Shown here piece after piece: positions 35,403 through 46,965 of a stretch of DNA of 64,000 nucleotides. The stretch is taken from contig NZ_CP021354.1 of NCBI RefSeq assembly GCF_003130705.1, positions 4,526,001 to 4,590,000 of the forward strand, given 5' to 3'. The notes under the pieces are model-generated. The model did not search any database. It was given only the letters and a program-made list of their open reading frames with translations, and was not told where the DNA came from. The position numbers and the translations under genes were made by a program. This DNA is from Rhodococcus oxybenzonivorans. Its GTDB lineage: Bacteria; Actinomycetota; Actinomycetes; Mycobacteriales; Mycobacteriaceae. How positions within the stretch are numbered: the first letter of the stretch is position 1; every line of letters starts with the position of its first letter.

Positions 35403-36931
35403 AGGCTTTCTCCAGCCTCGGTCGATTCGGTGTGTTCGAGTTCTTCATCGGAACGGCGCCACGGAGTGAACGACAGCAACACGGCGACGACGATGACGAG
35501 TGTTTGCGCCAGCCAGCCGAAGATCGTGACCAAGCCGTCGGGAAGGCCGCCGTAACCTTCGCGTACTCTGTCGATGATCTCGCTGATCAGCATGTAGGCC
35601 AGCACGACCGGGGTAATGACCCCGATGAACAGGCGCCAGATCACTCCGACCTTGAACGAGGACACCGAGTTGAGGTGGTCCTGCATATCGGGCAGCCGGC
35701 GCAGGGCCCACGTCACCGCGACGATGGCGACCAGTGCCACGCCGACGATGCCGATGTTGTTCGCGAAGTTGTCCACGATGTCGAGGAGGTTCAATCCGGT
35801 TGCAGTGGGGAAGAGCAGCAGCGATACCACGGTCGCGGCGCCTCCGACACCGAGAACGGCGGGAACTCGGCCGATCCCGAGCTTGTCCTGCACCGCGGCA
35901 ACACATACCTGGATGATGCTGATCAGCGAAGTGAAACCCGCGAAGACGAGCGACGCGAAGAACAGGACGCCGAACAACGGTCCACCGGGCATCGAGGAGA
36001 TGATCGCCGGGAAGGCGATGAAGGCGAGACCTATGCCGCTCTCGACCACCTCGTCCACCGCGACACCCGAAATGTTCGCCATGTAGCCGAGCGTGGCGAA
36101 TACGCCGATGCCGGCGAGGATCTCGAAGCTGCTGTTCGTGAAGCCGACCACAAGTCCGGAGCCGGTGAGATTCGTCTTGTGCTTGAGGTACGACGAGTAG
36201 GTGATCATGATGCCGAACGCCACCGACAGGGAGAAGAAGATCTGACCGTACGCCGCGATCCAAACGCCCGTGTCCATCAGGGCTGACCAGTTCGGCCGGA
36301 AGAAGGCATCCAAGCCCGCACCCGCGCCCTCGAGGAACAGTGCGCGCACCACGAGAATGGCGAAGAGAACGATTAGCAGCGGGACGAAGAACCGGGCAGA
36401 CGCGCCGATCCCCTTCTGCACGCCGAGCGCAAGGATCACGAGCGTGATGATCCAAATCAGGAGAAGCGGAAGGGCGACGCCGGGAACGAAGTCCAGGCCG
36501 AACGTCGATTCGCTGTCCTGCTTCAAGAAGTCGGTGGTGAAGAAGGTCGCCGGGTCCTCACCCCATGCTTCGTTGAACGAGAAGAAGAAGTACCGGATCG
36601 CCCACGCGATGATCACCGCGTAGTACACGCCGATGACGAAGCAAATGCCCACCTGCCACCAGCCGATGAACTCCGCACGCTTGTGAATCCGCCGGAACGC
36701 CAGGGGCGGCGAGCCCCGAAACTTGTGCCCGATGGCGTAGTCGAGGAAGAGCAACGGGATTCCTGCGGTCAGCAGGGCCACCAGGTAGGGAATGATGAAG
36801 GCGCCGCCGCCGTTCGTGTAGGCCACGTACGGGAACCGCCAGATGTTGCCGAGGCCGACGGCCGAGCCTATCGCGGCCAGAATGAAGACGGTGCGTCCCG
36901 ACCAAGCCTCGCGGTTCTGTTCCAGTACCAT
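35399..36931 (-). CDS. metP: Neurotransmitter:sodium symporter, MetP-like amino-acid importer
   Basis: A 510-aa Na+-coupled transporter of the NSS/SNF family with 11-12 helices (LeuT fold). AAIGSAVGLGNIWRFPYVAY is the diagnostic first helix with the Na+/substrate unwound region; YGQIFFSLSVAFGIMITYSS is helix 6. Together with the 34-aa MetS-like partner it resembles the MetPS methionine/alanine system; actual substrate unproven. The ATG at 36931 has GGAGGGC upstream. The gene seems intact although flanked on both sides by broken genes. Confidence 0.88.
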   Translation of the reverse strand: MVLEQNREAWSGRTVFILAAIGSAVGLGNIWRFPYVAYTNGGGAFIIPYLVALLTAGIPLLFLDYAIGHKFRGSPPLAFRRIHKRAEFIGWWQVGICFVIGVYYAVIIAWAIRYFFFSFNEAWGEDPATFFTTDFLKQDSESTFGLDFVPGVALPLLLIWIITLVILALGVQKGIGASARFFVPLLIVLFAILVVRALFLEGAGAGLDAFFRPNWSALMDTGVWIAAYGQIFFSLSVAFGIMITYSSYLKHKTNLTGSGLVVGFTNSSFEILAGIGVFATLGYMANISGVAVDEVVESGIGLAFIAFPAIISSMPGGPLFGVLFFASLVFAGFTSLISIIQVCVAAVQDKLGIGRVPAVLGVGGAATVVSLLLFPTATGLNLLDIVDNFANNIGIVGVALVAIVAVTWALRRLPDMQDHLNSVSSFKVGVIWRLFIGVITPVVLAYMLISEIIDRVREGYGGLPDGLVTIFGWLAQTLVIVVAVLLSFTPWRRSDEELEHTESTEAGESL

Positions 36932-37116
36932 GCTGCCGTTGCCCTCCGCGGTCGATCGTTGTCGATTGTTCGACCGTATCGGCTGGCGGACTCGAGCAGT
37001 GCCGTTCCGGGTTTTGGGACGTCGGTCTCGACATCCCCGGCATCGACTTCGTTTCCCTCGCGCAGGGGTACGGCTACGCCGGCGGCCGTACATTCACCGG
37101 AACAGGGTCCGTGCGC
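36932..37116. other. Short intergenic stretch
   Basis: The ~185 bases between the transporter start and the BCCT remnant hold its presumed promoter. I see no recognisable gene. Confidence 0.4.
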
Positions 37117-39268
<2,152 letters not shown>

Positions 39269-39398
39269 TACCGGCACATCATGGCACGGGGTTCGGCTTC
39301 CGATTCAGGGATCGACGACCCGCGGTTCGTCGACAACCCGGTTACGGGATTGAGCTGGAGCGGCGCGGATTCGGAAAAATGCCCCAATCAGCGTTCCG

Positions 39399-39810
39399 CT
39401 ATTGAAGCGCGGCGATCGCCTCGACTTCGACAAGCTGGTCCGGGTAGCCGAGTACAGCAACGCCGAGCAGTGTGCTGGGCACGTCGTGATCGCCAAAGTG
39501 GCGGCTGACGACATCCCACGCCGTCACCAGGTCCGCTCGTGCGTTGCTGGCGACGTAGACGGTCGTCTTGACCACGTCGGGCAGATTGGCACCTGCGGCG
39601 TGTAGCGCGGCGCGCAGATTGCGCATCACTTGTTCGGCCTGACCTGCGATGTCCCCAACCGCTACCGTGGCGCCGGCCTCATCGAGTGGGCAGGCACCAG
39701 CGGTGAATACAAGCCTGGATGGCTGCTGGGTCCTCGCCGCGTACGCGTAGGGCACGTTGGCCGTCAACGTCGACGATCGAATCAGCTCGACGTGCATGTC
39801 GTTGGTCACG
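39399..39810 (-). CDS. RidA/YjgF family protein
   Basis: A ~136-aa member of the RidA superfamily, whose archetype deaminates reactive enamine/imine intermediates. The trimeric fold is recognisable from LVFTAGACPLDEAGATVAVG, DIAGQAEQVMRNLRAALHAA, VKTTVYVASN and TLLGVAVLGYPDQLVEVEAI. The canonical Arg of IPATRxx is replaced in this version, so deaminase activity is uncertain. Start choice is weak: GTG 39810, GTG 39845 and ATG 39798 are open and none has a good ribosome site. It appears intact between degenerate neighbours. Confidence 0.8.
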
Positions 39811-40290
39811 GTCACAGTCTCGCAGAGCGAGGGCACCGGCCTCACTTGCCGATCGATGACCGGTCACCGATCCACTTACGGAACGAGGGCACGACTGCCG
39901 CCCACATGCGCTGGGACACCACTTCGTCCCGGTGCAGGTTCCACAAATCGACACCATCGCCCAACCTTGCGAACAGTGTCGAGTCCTGTCCGCCGCCACG
40001 GCATCCGGATTCTTCATCGCCTGCGTATCGATGGCCAGCTAAGAACATCGGTCGGCCATGACTCAAGGGCGTTGACAATGCCATCTTCAACGCCGGTGAG
40101 TAGGTGAGAAGCGTGGACGCAACCGATCCCCCACCGCTGGTCGTCGTGCCACCGGGGAGTGCCGGACGAGAACCAGCCGAGCACCGAGGCTAGTGAGACG
40201 ACACAGGACATGCGGTGTCAACAGTTCGAGTCGTTCTCCGGGCAACTGATTGTCGGTAACCCGCGGCCGAGGCGTACTGGGCTGGTGCCA
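39811..40290. other. Region with possible decayed minus-strand coding
   Basis: On the minus strand 39842-40090 carries a frame with LGDGVDLWNLHRDEVVSQRM and WAAVVPSFRKWIGD, which looks protein-like but has no start, and I cannot name the family. The remainder shows no clear gene. Confidence 0.3.
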
Positions 40291-40291
40291 A

Positions 40292-40515
40292 ATGAAACCT
40301 GATGAAAATCTACCCGTGCCGGTTCTACCATCGCTGGATTCGGTCGAGCTTGAAGGAACTCCGGACGGCGAGATTATCACTTTCAAGCTCGCTGGCGACG
40401 GATCGGTGGGCTGGTCAGCCCGCTTCGTTCAGATGCCGTTCCTTCGAGGAACGGACGGCGCCGTGCACATTTCAGATTCGTGCATACTGCAGATCGATTT
40501 GACCTCAGTGGACTC
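40292..40515 (+). pseudogene. Fragment of an AMIN-like domain lipoprotein
   Basis: The frame reads PVPVLPSLDSVELEGTPDGE and ITFKLAGDGSVGWSARFVQM, which resembles the AMIN-like domain (xVVFxLxGxGxxGWxxRYV) of secreted actinobacterial lipoproteins. The signal peptide and the end are missing, and the coding strand changes at about 40515. A small hairpin CCGTTCC/GGAACGG lies inside (40436-40454). Confidence 0.5.
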
Positions 40516-40929
40516 GACGAACCACAAGCCGGCCGGGGTCCCGTCGAACTGCAACCGGGTCGAACACCGTGTAGGTGGAGTCGACCACCACCAGCCGGAC
40601 CAGTTCGCCGACGGATCCGCCGGACGATCGCGTTCTGCTCGCACGTCCTCCGCGGCAGTCCGATCACGGTAGTCACGCAGCAGTTCCGCGGTGGTTGAGT
40701 CAACGGAATCAGTACCGTCCTCGCTCCAACTCACCGACCACTGGTCGGTCGCAGCGGGCGTCGTCCACCACTGCGCATGCGGGGATCGTGCGATGCGCTC
40801 GGCGACCCGTCGAAGCTCACCCCGCACAGGCTCGGCGTCGACGAGGAGGTCTTCACCGTCCGGGTCCTGCCAGTAGCGTGCGGCGTCGACCGCGTCGGCG
40901 AGGGCCGAACGGAGCGCAACCGCCGTCAC
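40516..40929 (-). pseudogene. N-terminal fragment of a conserved actinobacterial protein
   Basis: The minus-strand frame starts MTAVALRSALADAVDAARYW and goes on through ERIARSPHAQWWTTPAATDQ and TDSVDSTTAELLRDYRDRTA to GWWWSTPP. The style (paired W residues, charged linkers) suggests a real, conserved but unnamed protein. After LQFDGTPAGLWFVES the sequence becomes the antisense of the AMIN-like fragment, so the gene was cut and joined head-on to it. Function unknown. Confidence 0.5.
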
Positions 40930-41310
40930 CTCGGAAGCGGCACCCGGGACAGGACACCGATCTAGACGCGCCTCTGGTCGAGTGAAGGCACATGTCTGGC
41001 GGCTGATCTTAGATCACGACACCAAGTTCGAAAATCGTTGTCGACCAACGTTCATTCACGCGAATGAATGCCTCGGAACCGACCGACGGAGCCTACCAAC
41101 CGCCCCGGGGGTTACTACACACGTCCCGATCACAGACGGACGCTGCCCCGCAGACAGTCTGCAGGGACGCCTACTGAGAACGGAGGTGGTCGACGTCGTC
41201 GTACTCACCGGCCCTTCCTGGAGCTTCCGTGAATAGCGCCCGAACCGTACCTTCAGGTCGGTTATGGTCCGTTTGTTCGCGCCAGTAACCGCCGATCCAA
41301 AGAGGTACCC

Positions 41311-42331
41311 ATGCCGACCGCTCTGCCGAGAATTCTCCGCCGCACCTCCACCATCCTGACCATGACCGCCGCGACACTCGCCCTCGTGGCCACCACCGCC
41401 GGCGCTGCCCCGGTCCACTCCTTCGCGGTCGCTGCGACCACGCCGGTCGGCGCAGCGCCATCGCAGGTAGCCGTCTCCCCCGACGGGGCCGCCGCATACG
41501 TCGCCAACGCCCAGAGCAACGACGTCTCCGTCATCGACACTGCCACCAACACCGTCACCGGCACCGTTCCGGTCGGCGAAGGACCTGGCGGGATCACCGT
41601 CACCCCGAGGGGTCATCCGTCTACGTCGTCAACGCGACCAGCAAGACCGTCTCCGTCATCGACACCACCACCAAGACGGTGACCGGCAGTGTCCCCCTTA
41701 CCGGCAGCGCGTCCTTCGGAACCGCCGCCTCCGCCGACGGTGCACACGTCTATGTGCCGACCGGTGATGCGATCTCGGTGATCGACACCGCCACCCACAC
41801 GATCTCGGCGACGATCCCGGTGGGATCGTTCCCCCCTCCTCGCGGCCACCAACTCGACACACCTCTACGTCACCAACGCCGGCGACTACACCGTCTCCGT
41901 CATCGACACCGCCACGAACACCGTCGTCGCGACCATCCCGGTCACAGCAGCAGGCCGTCCCGCCGCGGTCACCGCCACCGACCAGGCCGTGTACGTCCGC
42001 AGCGGCGCCGAGATGTTCGTGATCGATGCCGCCAGCAACACGGTCAGCACAACCTTCCCCCGTGAAGGGCACCCTCGGCGGCGCGGCCGTCACCGGCGAC
42101 GGAAACACGCTGTACGTCATCGACTCCGAGGGCGGGGCGGTCGCGGTCCTCGACACCACCACCAACACCGAGGTCGCCTACGTTCCCGTCGGCGCGATCA
42201 CCGGCGGCGTCACCGTCTCCCCCGACGGCAACAAGGCCTACGTCACCAGCTCCAACAACACCGTCACCACGATCACCCGAAGCGGTGGCACTCGAGCGTG
42301 CACCGGATCGCTCTGCCTGCCGATACCCTGA
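41311..42331 (+). pseudogene. Secreted YVTN/beta-propeller protein, frameshifted
   Basis: A Sec signal (LTMTAATLALVATTAGAAP) is followed by YVTN-type blades: PSQVAVSPDGAAAYVANAQS, NDVSVIDTATNTVTGTVPVG, and similar copies to the stop at 42331 (about seven blades). Such surface proteins are ~330 aa propellers. The reading frame changes near 41608, 41835 and 42058, the latter two in runs of C. Without the shifts one continuous protein would be read. It is probably broken, unless the shifts are sequencing errors. A long hairpin follows the stop. Confidence 0.8.
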
Positions 42332-42347
42332 TGCTAACCCGAACAAC

Positions 42348-42391
42348 AATGAGTGAGGGCGGGACTCGATCGAGTTCCGCCCTCACTCATT
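42348..42391 (+). terminator. Long hairpin after the YVTN gene
   Basis: Two 22-base arms (42348-42369 and 42370-42391) are reverse complements apart from one G-T pair, with GATC at the centre and no loop spacer. It begins 16 bases after the stop at 42331. There is no T-run, so it may act as a transcript stabiliser or a factor-aided terminator. Confidence 0.6.
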
Positions 42392-42399
42392 CCTGGCAG

Positions 42400-43384
42400 T
42401 CGAACCCAGTCGTCGGAAAGCGCCGAGACCCGTAGCCATCGTGAATCATGAGCAGAGCCCGTGGTGGCCGAGGCAGGGTGACGAAGGGACTCTCCAGGCG
42501 AGTCTTGGGTCAGCGGAGAACGCAGGCCGTCCGTGCCGCGCGCGGCCAATCCGGACACTCGCTGAGAAGCAACTCGTACAGCGGCCCGTCGCTGAGCGTG
42601 TCGACGTTCTCGACCGCAATGAACCCGGCATTGTCGACGAGTCGACCGGTCAGGTGTCGAGCTTCTCGAGTACACCGAAGCTCGACTTGCCGATCCCGCA
42701 CTGCCAGAACGCCGGCAACGCCGACGCCGTCCGCATCAGGGTCGTGATCTGCGTGCTTTGCATGGAACCCGACGAGGCGGCATCGTTGCGGGCTCTACTA
42801 GGCACCGCGGGGAATTACCCTCTCCGCGATCACCTGTTCCCATGCCGACGCATCTTTGAACGAGACGCGAGCAACGCATTTGCGGTCATCATCCGACCTG
42901 ACCCGCACCGCCCACCACCGTCCCCCGCCCACAGGTGGCTCCATCACGATTACCACACCTCCGGGGGTGCCGGACGTCCGTCAATCACGTCGGATCGCAC
43001 GAGATCGTTCGACACTGCTCAGCTCATCGAGACATCATCGAGCACGGTCATCGGGATGCCGAAGTCCTTACCCTCCGACACACAAAGTCGTCCGCGTATA
43101 TCGGCGAACATGGCGAGTCCACACTCGAGGTCTGCTGCGGTTCGAATCGCCCACGGCCTCATCCTGCCCTGAGCGGGCGGTCATCAGCGCGCGCCGCTCG
43201 ACACACACGAGAGGCACCGTAAGTGCGGCGCAGCATCCTGGTCACGGGGAAGGACTTGGCGTTCGAGCAACTCAGCAAGCTCCTCGATGGTGACCTCCAC
43301 GGTGCCGAACATGGGATCACCCGAGACGGCATACCTCGGCAACAGGAGTCGGTCGGTCACGCTCTCAGCGGACCCCCACCCGTT
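42400..43384. other. ~1 kb with no convincing gene
   Basis: Frames are short and mutually inconsistent. Two minus-strand stretches look protein-like but have no frame support: 42510-42701 (VENVDTLSDGPLYELLLSEC) and ~43215-43384 (YAVSGDPMFGTVEVTIEELA). These may be decayed genes; neither family is recognised. Confidence 0.4.
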
Positions 43385-44656
43385 TCAACCGAGCGGGAGC
43401 GGCAACTTTGCCGCAGCGTCATGGAATGCTCGCACAATCGCGGCCGAAATCCGACCGCGGAAGGACACTTTACGGCCCTCCCCGATTGCCCACTCGCGAA
43501 TCTCCTTGGTCGACGCCTTCGCCGGAGCGGTGTCCGCTCCCGTCACCGGAGCCTTCTTCACGGCCGTCGCTTCCGCAGCCGACTCCACAGCCGCCGACTT
43601 CGCGACCGACGTCTTCCTCGCGACCTTCTTCTTCACGGCCGTCGTCTCCGCGGCCGCCGCTTCCGCAGCCGCCGTCTTCGCCCCTGCCGCCTTCGCGCCC
43701 GACGTCTTCGGCTGAGCTTTCCTCGCGACCTCCTTCTTCGCGACCGGCGTCTCCGCCGGAGCCTTCCCCGCGACTACCTTCTTCACAGGCGTCTTCTTCG
43801 CCGGCACCGCCTCTGCCTGGACCTCCTTTGCCTGAGCGTCATGGAAAGCTTGCTCGATCTCGGCCGAAATCCGACCCCGGGGCGACACGTCACGGCCCTC
43901 CCCGATCGCCCACTCACGAATCTCCTTGGTCGTCGCCTTCGCCGGAGCCTTGCTGACCGCCGCCGCGCTCTTCGCCGGAGCCTTCGTCGCGGCTATCTTC
44001 TCCGAGGCCGTCGTCTTCGGCGCTGTTGTCTTCGGCGCTGTTGTCTTCGGCGCTGTTGTCTTCGGCGCTGTTGTCTTCGCCGGAGCCTTCTTCGCAGCCA
44101 CCTTCTTCGCCGCCGGCGCCTTCTTCGCGACTGCCTTCTTCCCGTCCGCCTTCTTCGCGACCGACGATTTCGCGGTTATCTTCCTTGCTGGCGCCGGTTT
44201 TGCCTGAGCGTCATGGAAAGCTCGCTCGATCTCGGTCGAAATCCGACCCCGGGGCGACACGTCACGGCCCTCCCCGATCGCCCACTCACGAATCTCCTTG
44301 GTCGTCCTCTTCGCCGGAGCCTTCTTCGCAGCCACCTTCTTCGCCGCCGGTGCCTTCTTGGCGACTGCCTTGTCTGCGGTCGTCCTCTTCGCGGCCGTCT
44401 TCTTCGCGGCCGTCTTCTTCGCGGCCGTCTTCTTCGCGGCCGTCTTCTTCGCGGCCGTCTTCTTCGCGGCCGTCTTCTTCGCGGCCGTCTTCTTCGCTGG
44501 CGCCGGTTTTGCCTGAGCGTCATGGAAAGCTCGCTCGATCTCGGCCGAAATCCGACCCCGGGGCGACACGTCACGGCCCTCCCCGATCGCCCACTCACGA
44601 ATCTCCTTGGTCGTCCTCTTCGCCGAACCTTCGGAACCCCTCGGTGATACCGCCAT
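43385..44656 (-). CDS. Histone H1-like protein with four Lsr2-type DNA-binding modules
   Basis: A 423-aa very basic protein. The block TKEIREWAIGEGRDVSPRGR followed by ISAEIERAFHDA occurs four times (about residues 14-46, 117-148, 238-268 and 379-409). It matches the C-terminal DNA-binding domain of Lsr2, including the RGR that reads the minor groove. The Lsr2 dimerisation domain is absent. The linkers are Lys/Ala/Pro-rich like histone H1 or the tails of mycobacterial HupB (KKTAA x7, KTTAP x4 among others). AAGGAG lies seven bases before the ATG at 44656. I infer a multivalent nucleoid protein that compacts or silences DNA. The last block is the most divergent (GRKVSFRGRISAAIVRAF). Confidence 0.85.
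   Translation of the reverse strand: MAVSPRGSEGSAKRTTKEIREWAIGEGRDVSPRGRISAEIERAFHDAQAKPAPAKKTAAKKTAAKKTAAKKTAAKKTAAKKTAAKKTAAKRTTADKAVAKKAPAAKKVAAKKAPAKRTTKEIREWAIGEGRDVSPRGRISTEIERAFHDAQAKPAPARKITAKSSVAKKADGKKAVAKKAPAAKKVAAKKAPAKTTAPKTTAPKTTAPKTTAPKTTASEKIAATKAPAKSAAAVSKAPAKATTKEIREWAIGEGRDVSPRGRISAEIEQAFHDAQAKEVQAEAVPAKKTPVKKVVAGKAPAETPVAKKEVARKAQPKTSGAKAAGAKTAAAEAAAAETTAVKKKVARKTSVAKSAAVESAAEATAVKKAPVTGADTAPAKASTKEIREWAIGEGRKVSFRGRISAAIVRAFHDAAAKLPLPLG
44016..44075. repeat. 15-bp tandem repeat, four copies (KTTAP linker)
   Basis: TTCGGCGCTGTTGTC is repeated exactly four times and encodes, on the minus strand, the pentapeptide repeat of Lys, Thr, Thr, Ala, Pro in a linker of the H1/Lsr2-like protein. 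The identity at DNA level points to recent slippage. Confidence 0.9.
44391..44495. repeat. 15-bp tandem repeat, seven copies (KKTAA linker)
   Basis: GCGGCCGTCTTCTTC is repeated seven times without change and encodes the Lys-Lys-Thr-Ala-Ala linker between the first two Lsr2-type modules on the minus strand. Copy number is likely to vary between strains. Confidence 0.92.
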
Positions 44657-45157
44657 AGTTTTCTCCTTCTCGCCAGGCAAATCGTCGAACGCACACAGTA
44701 TCGGCATTTCGGCACTCTCACCGCCAGCGGATCCAAACGGCAACCAATCACACTCGGGCCGCACTGATTTTCGAGGACCCGCGCCCCTCACGCTTTTCGC
44801 CCACCAGGACTACACAGAAGACCATCTGTCGACGGTGACGACACCTGCCGAACCATTGTGGCCAACCCGGCCGCGTTTTCTTTCCGTCACGGGAAGGATG
44901 AATTCGAATATCTATGCGCCGCAACTATATACGCCGAGCAACAGTCGAGGCGACGGAACCTTCGGGCATGCACCGAATGCCTCGGGACTGCCATGACGCG
45001 AAACGCGGACCAGCACAGAATAACGGTTGAAGAGTGTTCGAGCCCTCGACCACGGCCGGGAGACAGCAACACCTAATACCTGACTCTCGCAATGGATATC
45101 CGATCCCATCACCAGCATGAACACTGCGTCATGGCGCTGGATGCGAGCACAACCGTG
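44657..45157. other. Gap with no recognised gene
   Basis: About 500 bases upstream of the H1/Lsr2-like gene. It is markedly less GC-rich in 44880-45000 and should contain that gene's promoter. I see no other feature. Confidence 0.5.
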
Positions 45158-45790
45158 CTATCCGTTTTCGAGACCCGGGCTACGGAAGCCGGGCGCTGCA
45201 CCCACGTATTTCAGGTGATGGACCTCATCGAGGACCTTGACGACCTCGTCGAAGGTACTCGGGTCGGTCAGCACATCGTGGGATTCGGCGATGGTGAGTG
45301 CGGCCGAGTCGAGGGCCCCGCGGTCGATCAGCATCAGGGCGAGTTCGGCGGGGTTGTTGCGGCAGCGGTAGATCACCCCGTCGGTGTGCGGGTCGCCGTC
45401 GAGGATCTGATGGCAGGTGGTCCGGGACCAGGTGTAGGCGCCACGGTCACAGCCCACAAGGGTCCCGGACAGGTTCAGCGATCGCAGGTCGCCGTCGAGG
45501 AGGGACGCGACGGTGACATCGCGGCCAGGACCATCCGGGTGTGCGTCTTGCCCGCGAGCCGTTTGCGGCGCACGATCCCCGACCGCGGAATGGGGATATC
45601 GCGCAGGATGCCTTCCGCAACGACCCCGGCGAGCGAGAAAGCGACGTACAGGTAGCCGCCGTGGGAGTCGTCGATCGGCTCGAACCGCCCCTGCAGCGGG
45701 TTACCGAGCGTACGGATGCCTTTGACATGAACGAGTTCGGCGGGTACGGGGACCCGGTACCGGAAATCCGGTGCAGTGTGATGCCCGCGG
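45158..45790 (-). pseudogene. RES-domain toxin (MbcT-like), frameshifted
   Basis: The N-terminal part, read in one minus-strand frame, is PVPAELVHVKGIRTLGNPLQ, GRFEPIDDSHGGYLYVAFSL, AGVVAEGILRDIPIPRSGIV. Near 45530 the frame changes to LVGCDRGAYTWSRTTCHQIL, NNPAELALMLIDRGALDS and a stop at 45158. This is the RES domain: the R of GRFxP, the E of AGVVAEGILRD and a Ser. RES toxins degrade NAD+ in the MbcTA/Res-Xre type II systems. The frameshift should inactivate it. Confidence 0.75.
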
Positions 45791-46081
45791 GGCCCTTCCG
45801 GGTCTGCGGGGCCGGCCGTTGTAGCGCTCAGTCACCGGTGTCAGTCCATGCCCATTCTCGGTGAGCCACCAGTCCAGGGTCCCCCACGGGTCCAGGTCGC
45901 ATTCCATCAGCCGTTTCGCGTGCTCGGCGACCGAGCGGATCTGTTTGCGCACGCGGTCGAATTGGAACAGCGGATACCGGTACTGGTTGCCGACCTTGAG
46001 CCCGAGAAGTTGATGAGTCTTCCGTTTGGCGTTGGCCAGGGCCCGATTCACATTCCCGGACGGGGAAAGGATCTCGGACAC
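45791..46081 (-). pseudogene. Antitoxin of a RES-Xre (MbcA-like) pair, N-terminally truncated
   Basis: SEILSPSGNVNRALANAKRK then THQLLGLKVGNQYRYPLFQF and LMECDLDPWGTLDWWLTENG resemble the DUF2384/Xre-type antitoxins paired with RES toxins, where the DPWGxxxWW segment precedes the C-terminal toxin-blocking tail. The gene is directly upstream of the toxin on the same strand, as usual. A stop codon occurs just before the conserved part, so the upstream helix region is lost, and the C-terminus runs on in a wrong frame into the toxin gene. Confidence 0.65.
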
Positions 46082-46109
46082 TTCCGTCGAGGAGATCGTG
46101 TCGGCCTAC

Positions 46110-46440
46110 AAATGAGAGTGGGGACGCGTAGGCGAGGTTGCCGGTCGCGGTCTCCAGTTCGACCGTGCCACGTCCATACGGATCGGTGCCCGCTGTGACG
46201 GTCGGCACCGGATCGGTGAGACCCCGTTCGGACCGCGATGCCCGGTCACCACCGCCACCCTCGGTGAGGGCGGCGCGGGTGGCACGGGGCAGCCGCCGCA
46301 GTTGGATGACCACGTCGGTGTCGCTGGCGTCGAACAGCGCCCGCATCACCACACCACCGGAGTCGGAGAGATCTGCGGCGTCCAATGCGGTGCGGAACGC
46401 GTCGGTGAGCCAATCCAGCGCCAGCCCCGTCATCGAGCCG
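46110..46440 (-). pseudogene. Unidentified coding fragment
   Basis: The minus-strand frame contains MTGLALDWLTDAFRTALDAA, DLSDSGGVVMRALFDASDTD and VVIQLRRLPRATRAALTEGG. The amphipathic pattern looks like real protein, but it is cut by the ALDH fragment on one side and by the antitoxin remnant on the other. Family unknown. Confidence 0.35.
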
Positions 46441-46965
46441 GAGCTCGAAGTCGACCTCGATGCCGCCGCCCGCGAACCGGTGGGGGTCGTCTCGATCATC
46501 ACTCCCTGGTACTTCCCGATCGCGATCCCCGCGTGGAAGATCGCGCCCGGCCCTCGCATACGGCAAAACCATCGTCTTCAAACCGGCCGAGGCCGTACCG
46601 GCCAGCGCCTGGGCCCTGGTCGAGATTCTGCACCGGGCCGGATTGCCGCCCGGCGTGCTGAACCTGGTGATGGGCCGGGGCCGCGATATCGGCGACGTCC
46701 TGACCGGATCACCGGACGTGGCCGCGGTATCATTCACCGGCTCGGCGCCCACCGGCGAACGGGTTCTCCTGGCCGGTGCCAGCCGCCGGGCACGCGTGCA
46801 ACTGGAAATGGGCGGCAAGAACCCCCTGGTAGTCGCGGACGACGCCGACCTAGATCTGGCCGTCGATCTCGCGTTGCAGGGCAGCTACGGCTCGACCGGG
46901 CAGCGCTGTACGGCCTCATCCCGACTGGTGGTCGTCGACGGCGTACACGACGAGTTCGTCGACAG
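46441..46965 (+). pseudogene. Aldehyde dehydrogenase middle fragment
   Basis: AREPVGVVSIITPWYFPIAI and PAWKIAP are followed, after one extra G near 46551, by ALAYGKTIVFKPAEAVPASA, VSFTGSAPTGERVL and LEMGGKNPLVVADDADLDLA, ending at GQRCTASSRLVVVDGVHDEF. These are the NAD+-binding and catalytic-Cys regions of ALDHs (the Cys is in GQRCTA). The beginning and the last ~170 residues are missing. It joins in frame to a gas-vesicle-cluster SRPBCC gene at about 46965. Confidence 0.85.

Noticed and set aside
44016..44495. Tandem repeats considered as a CRISPR array
   Set aside because: The 15-bp units have no spacers and encode a peptide repeat in frame.
43223..44647. A 474-aa plus-strand Arg/Leu-rich open frame
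   Set aside because: Mirror of the H1/Lsr2-like gene, which has the ribosome site and recognisable domains.
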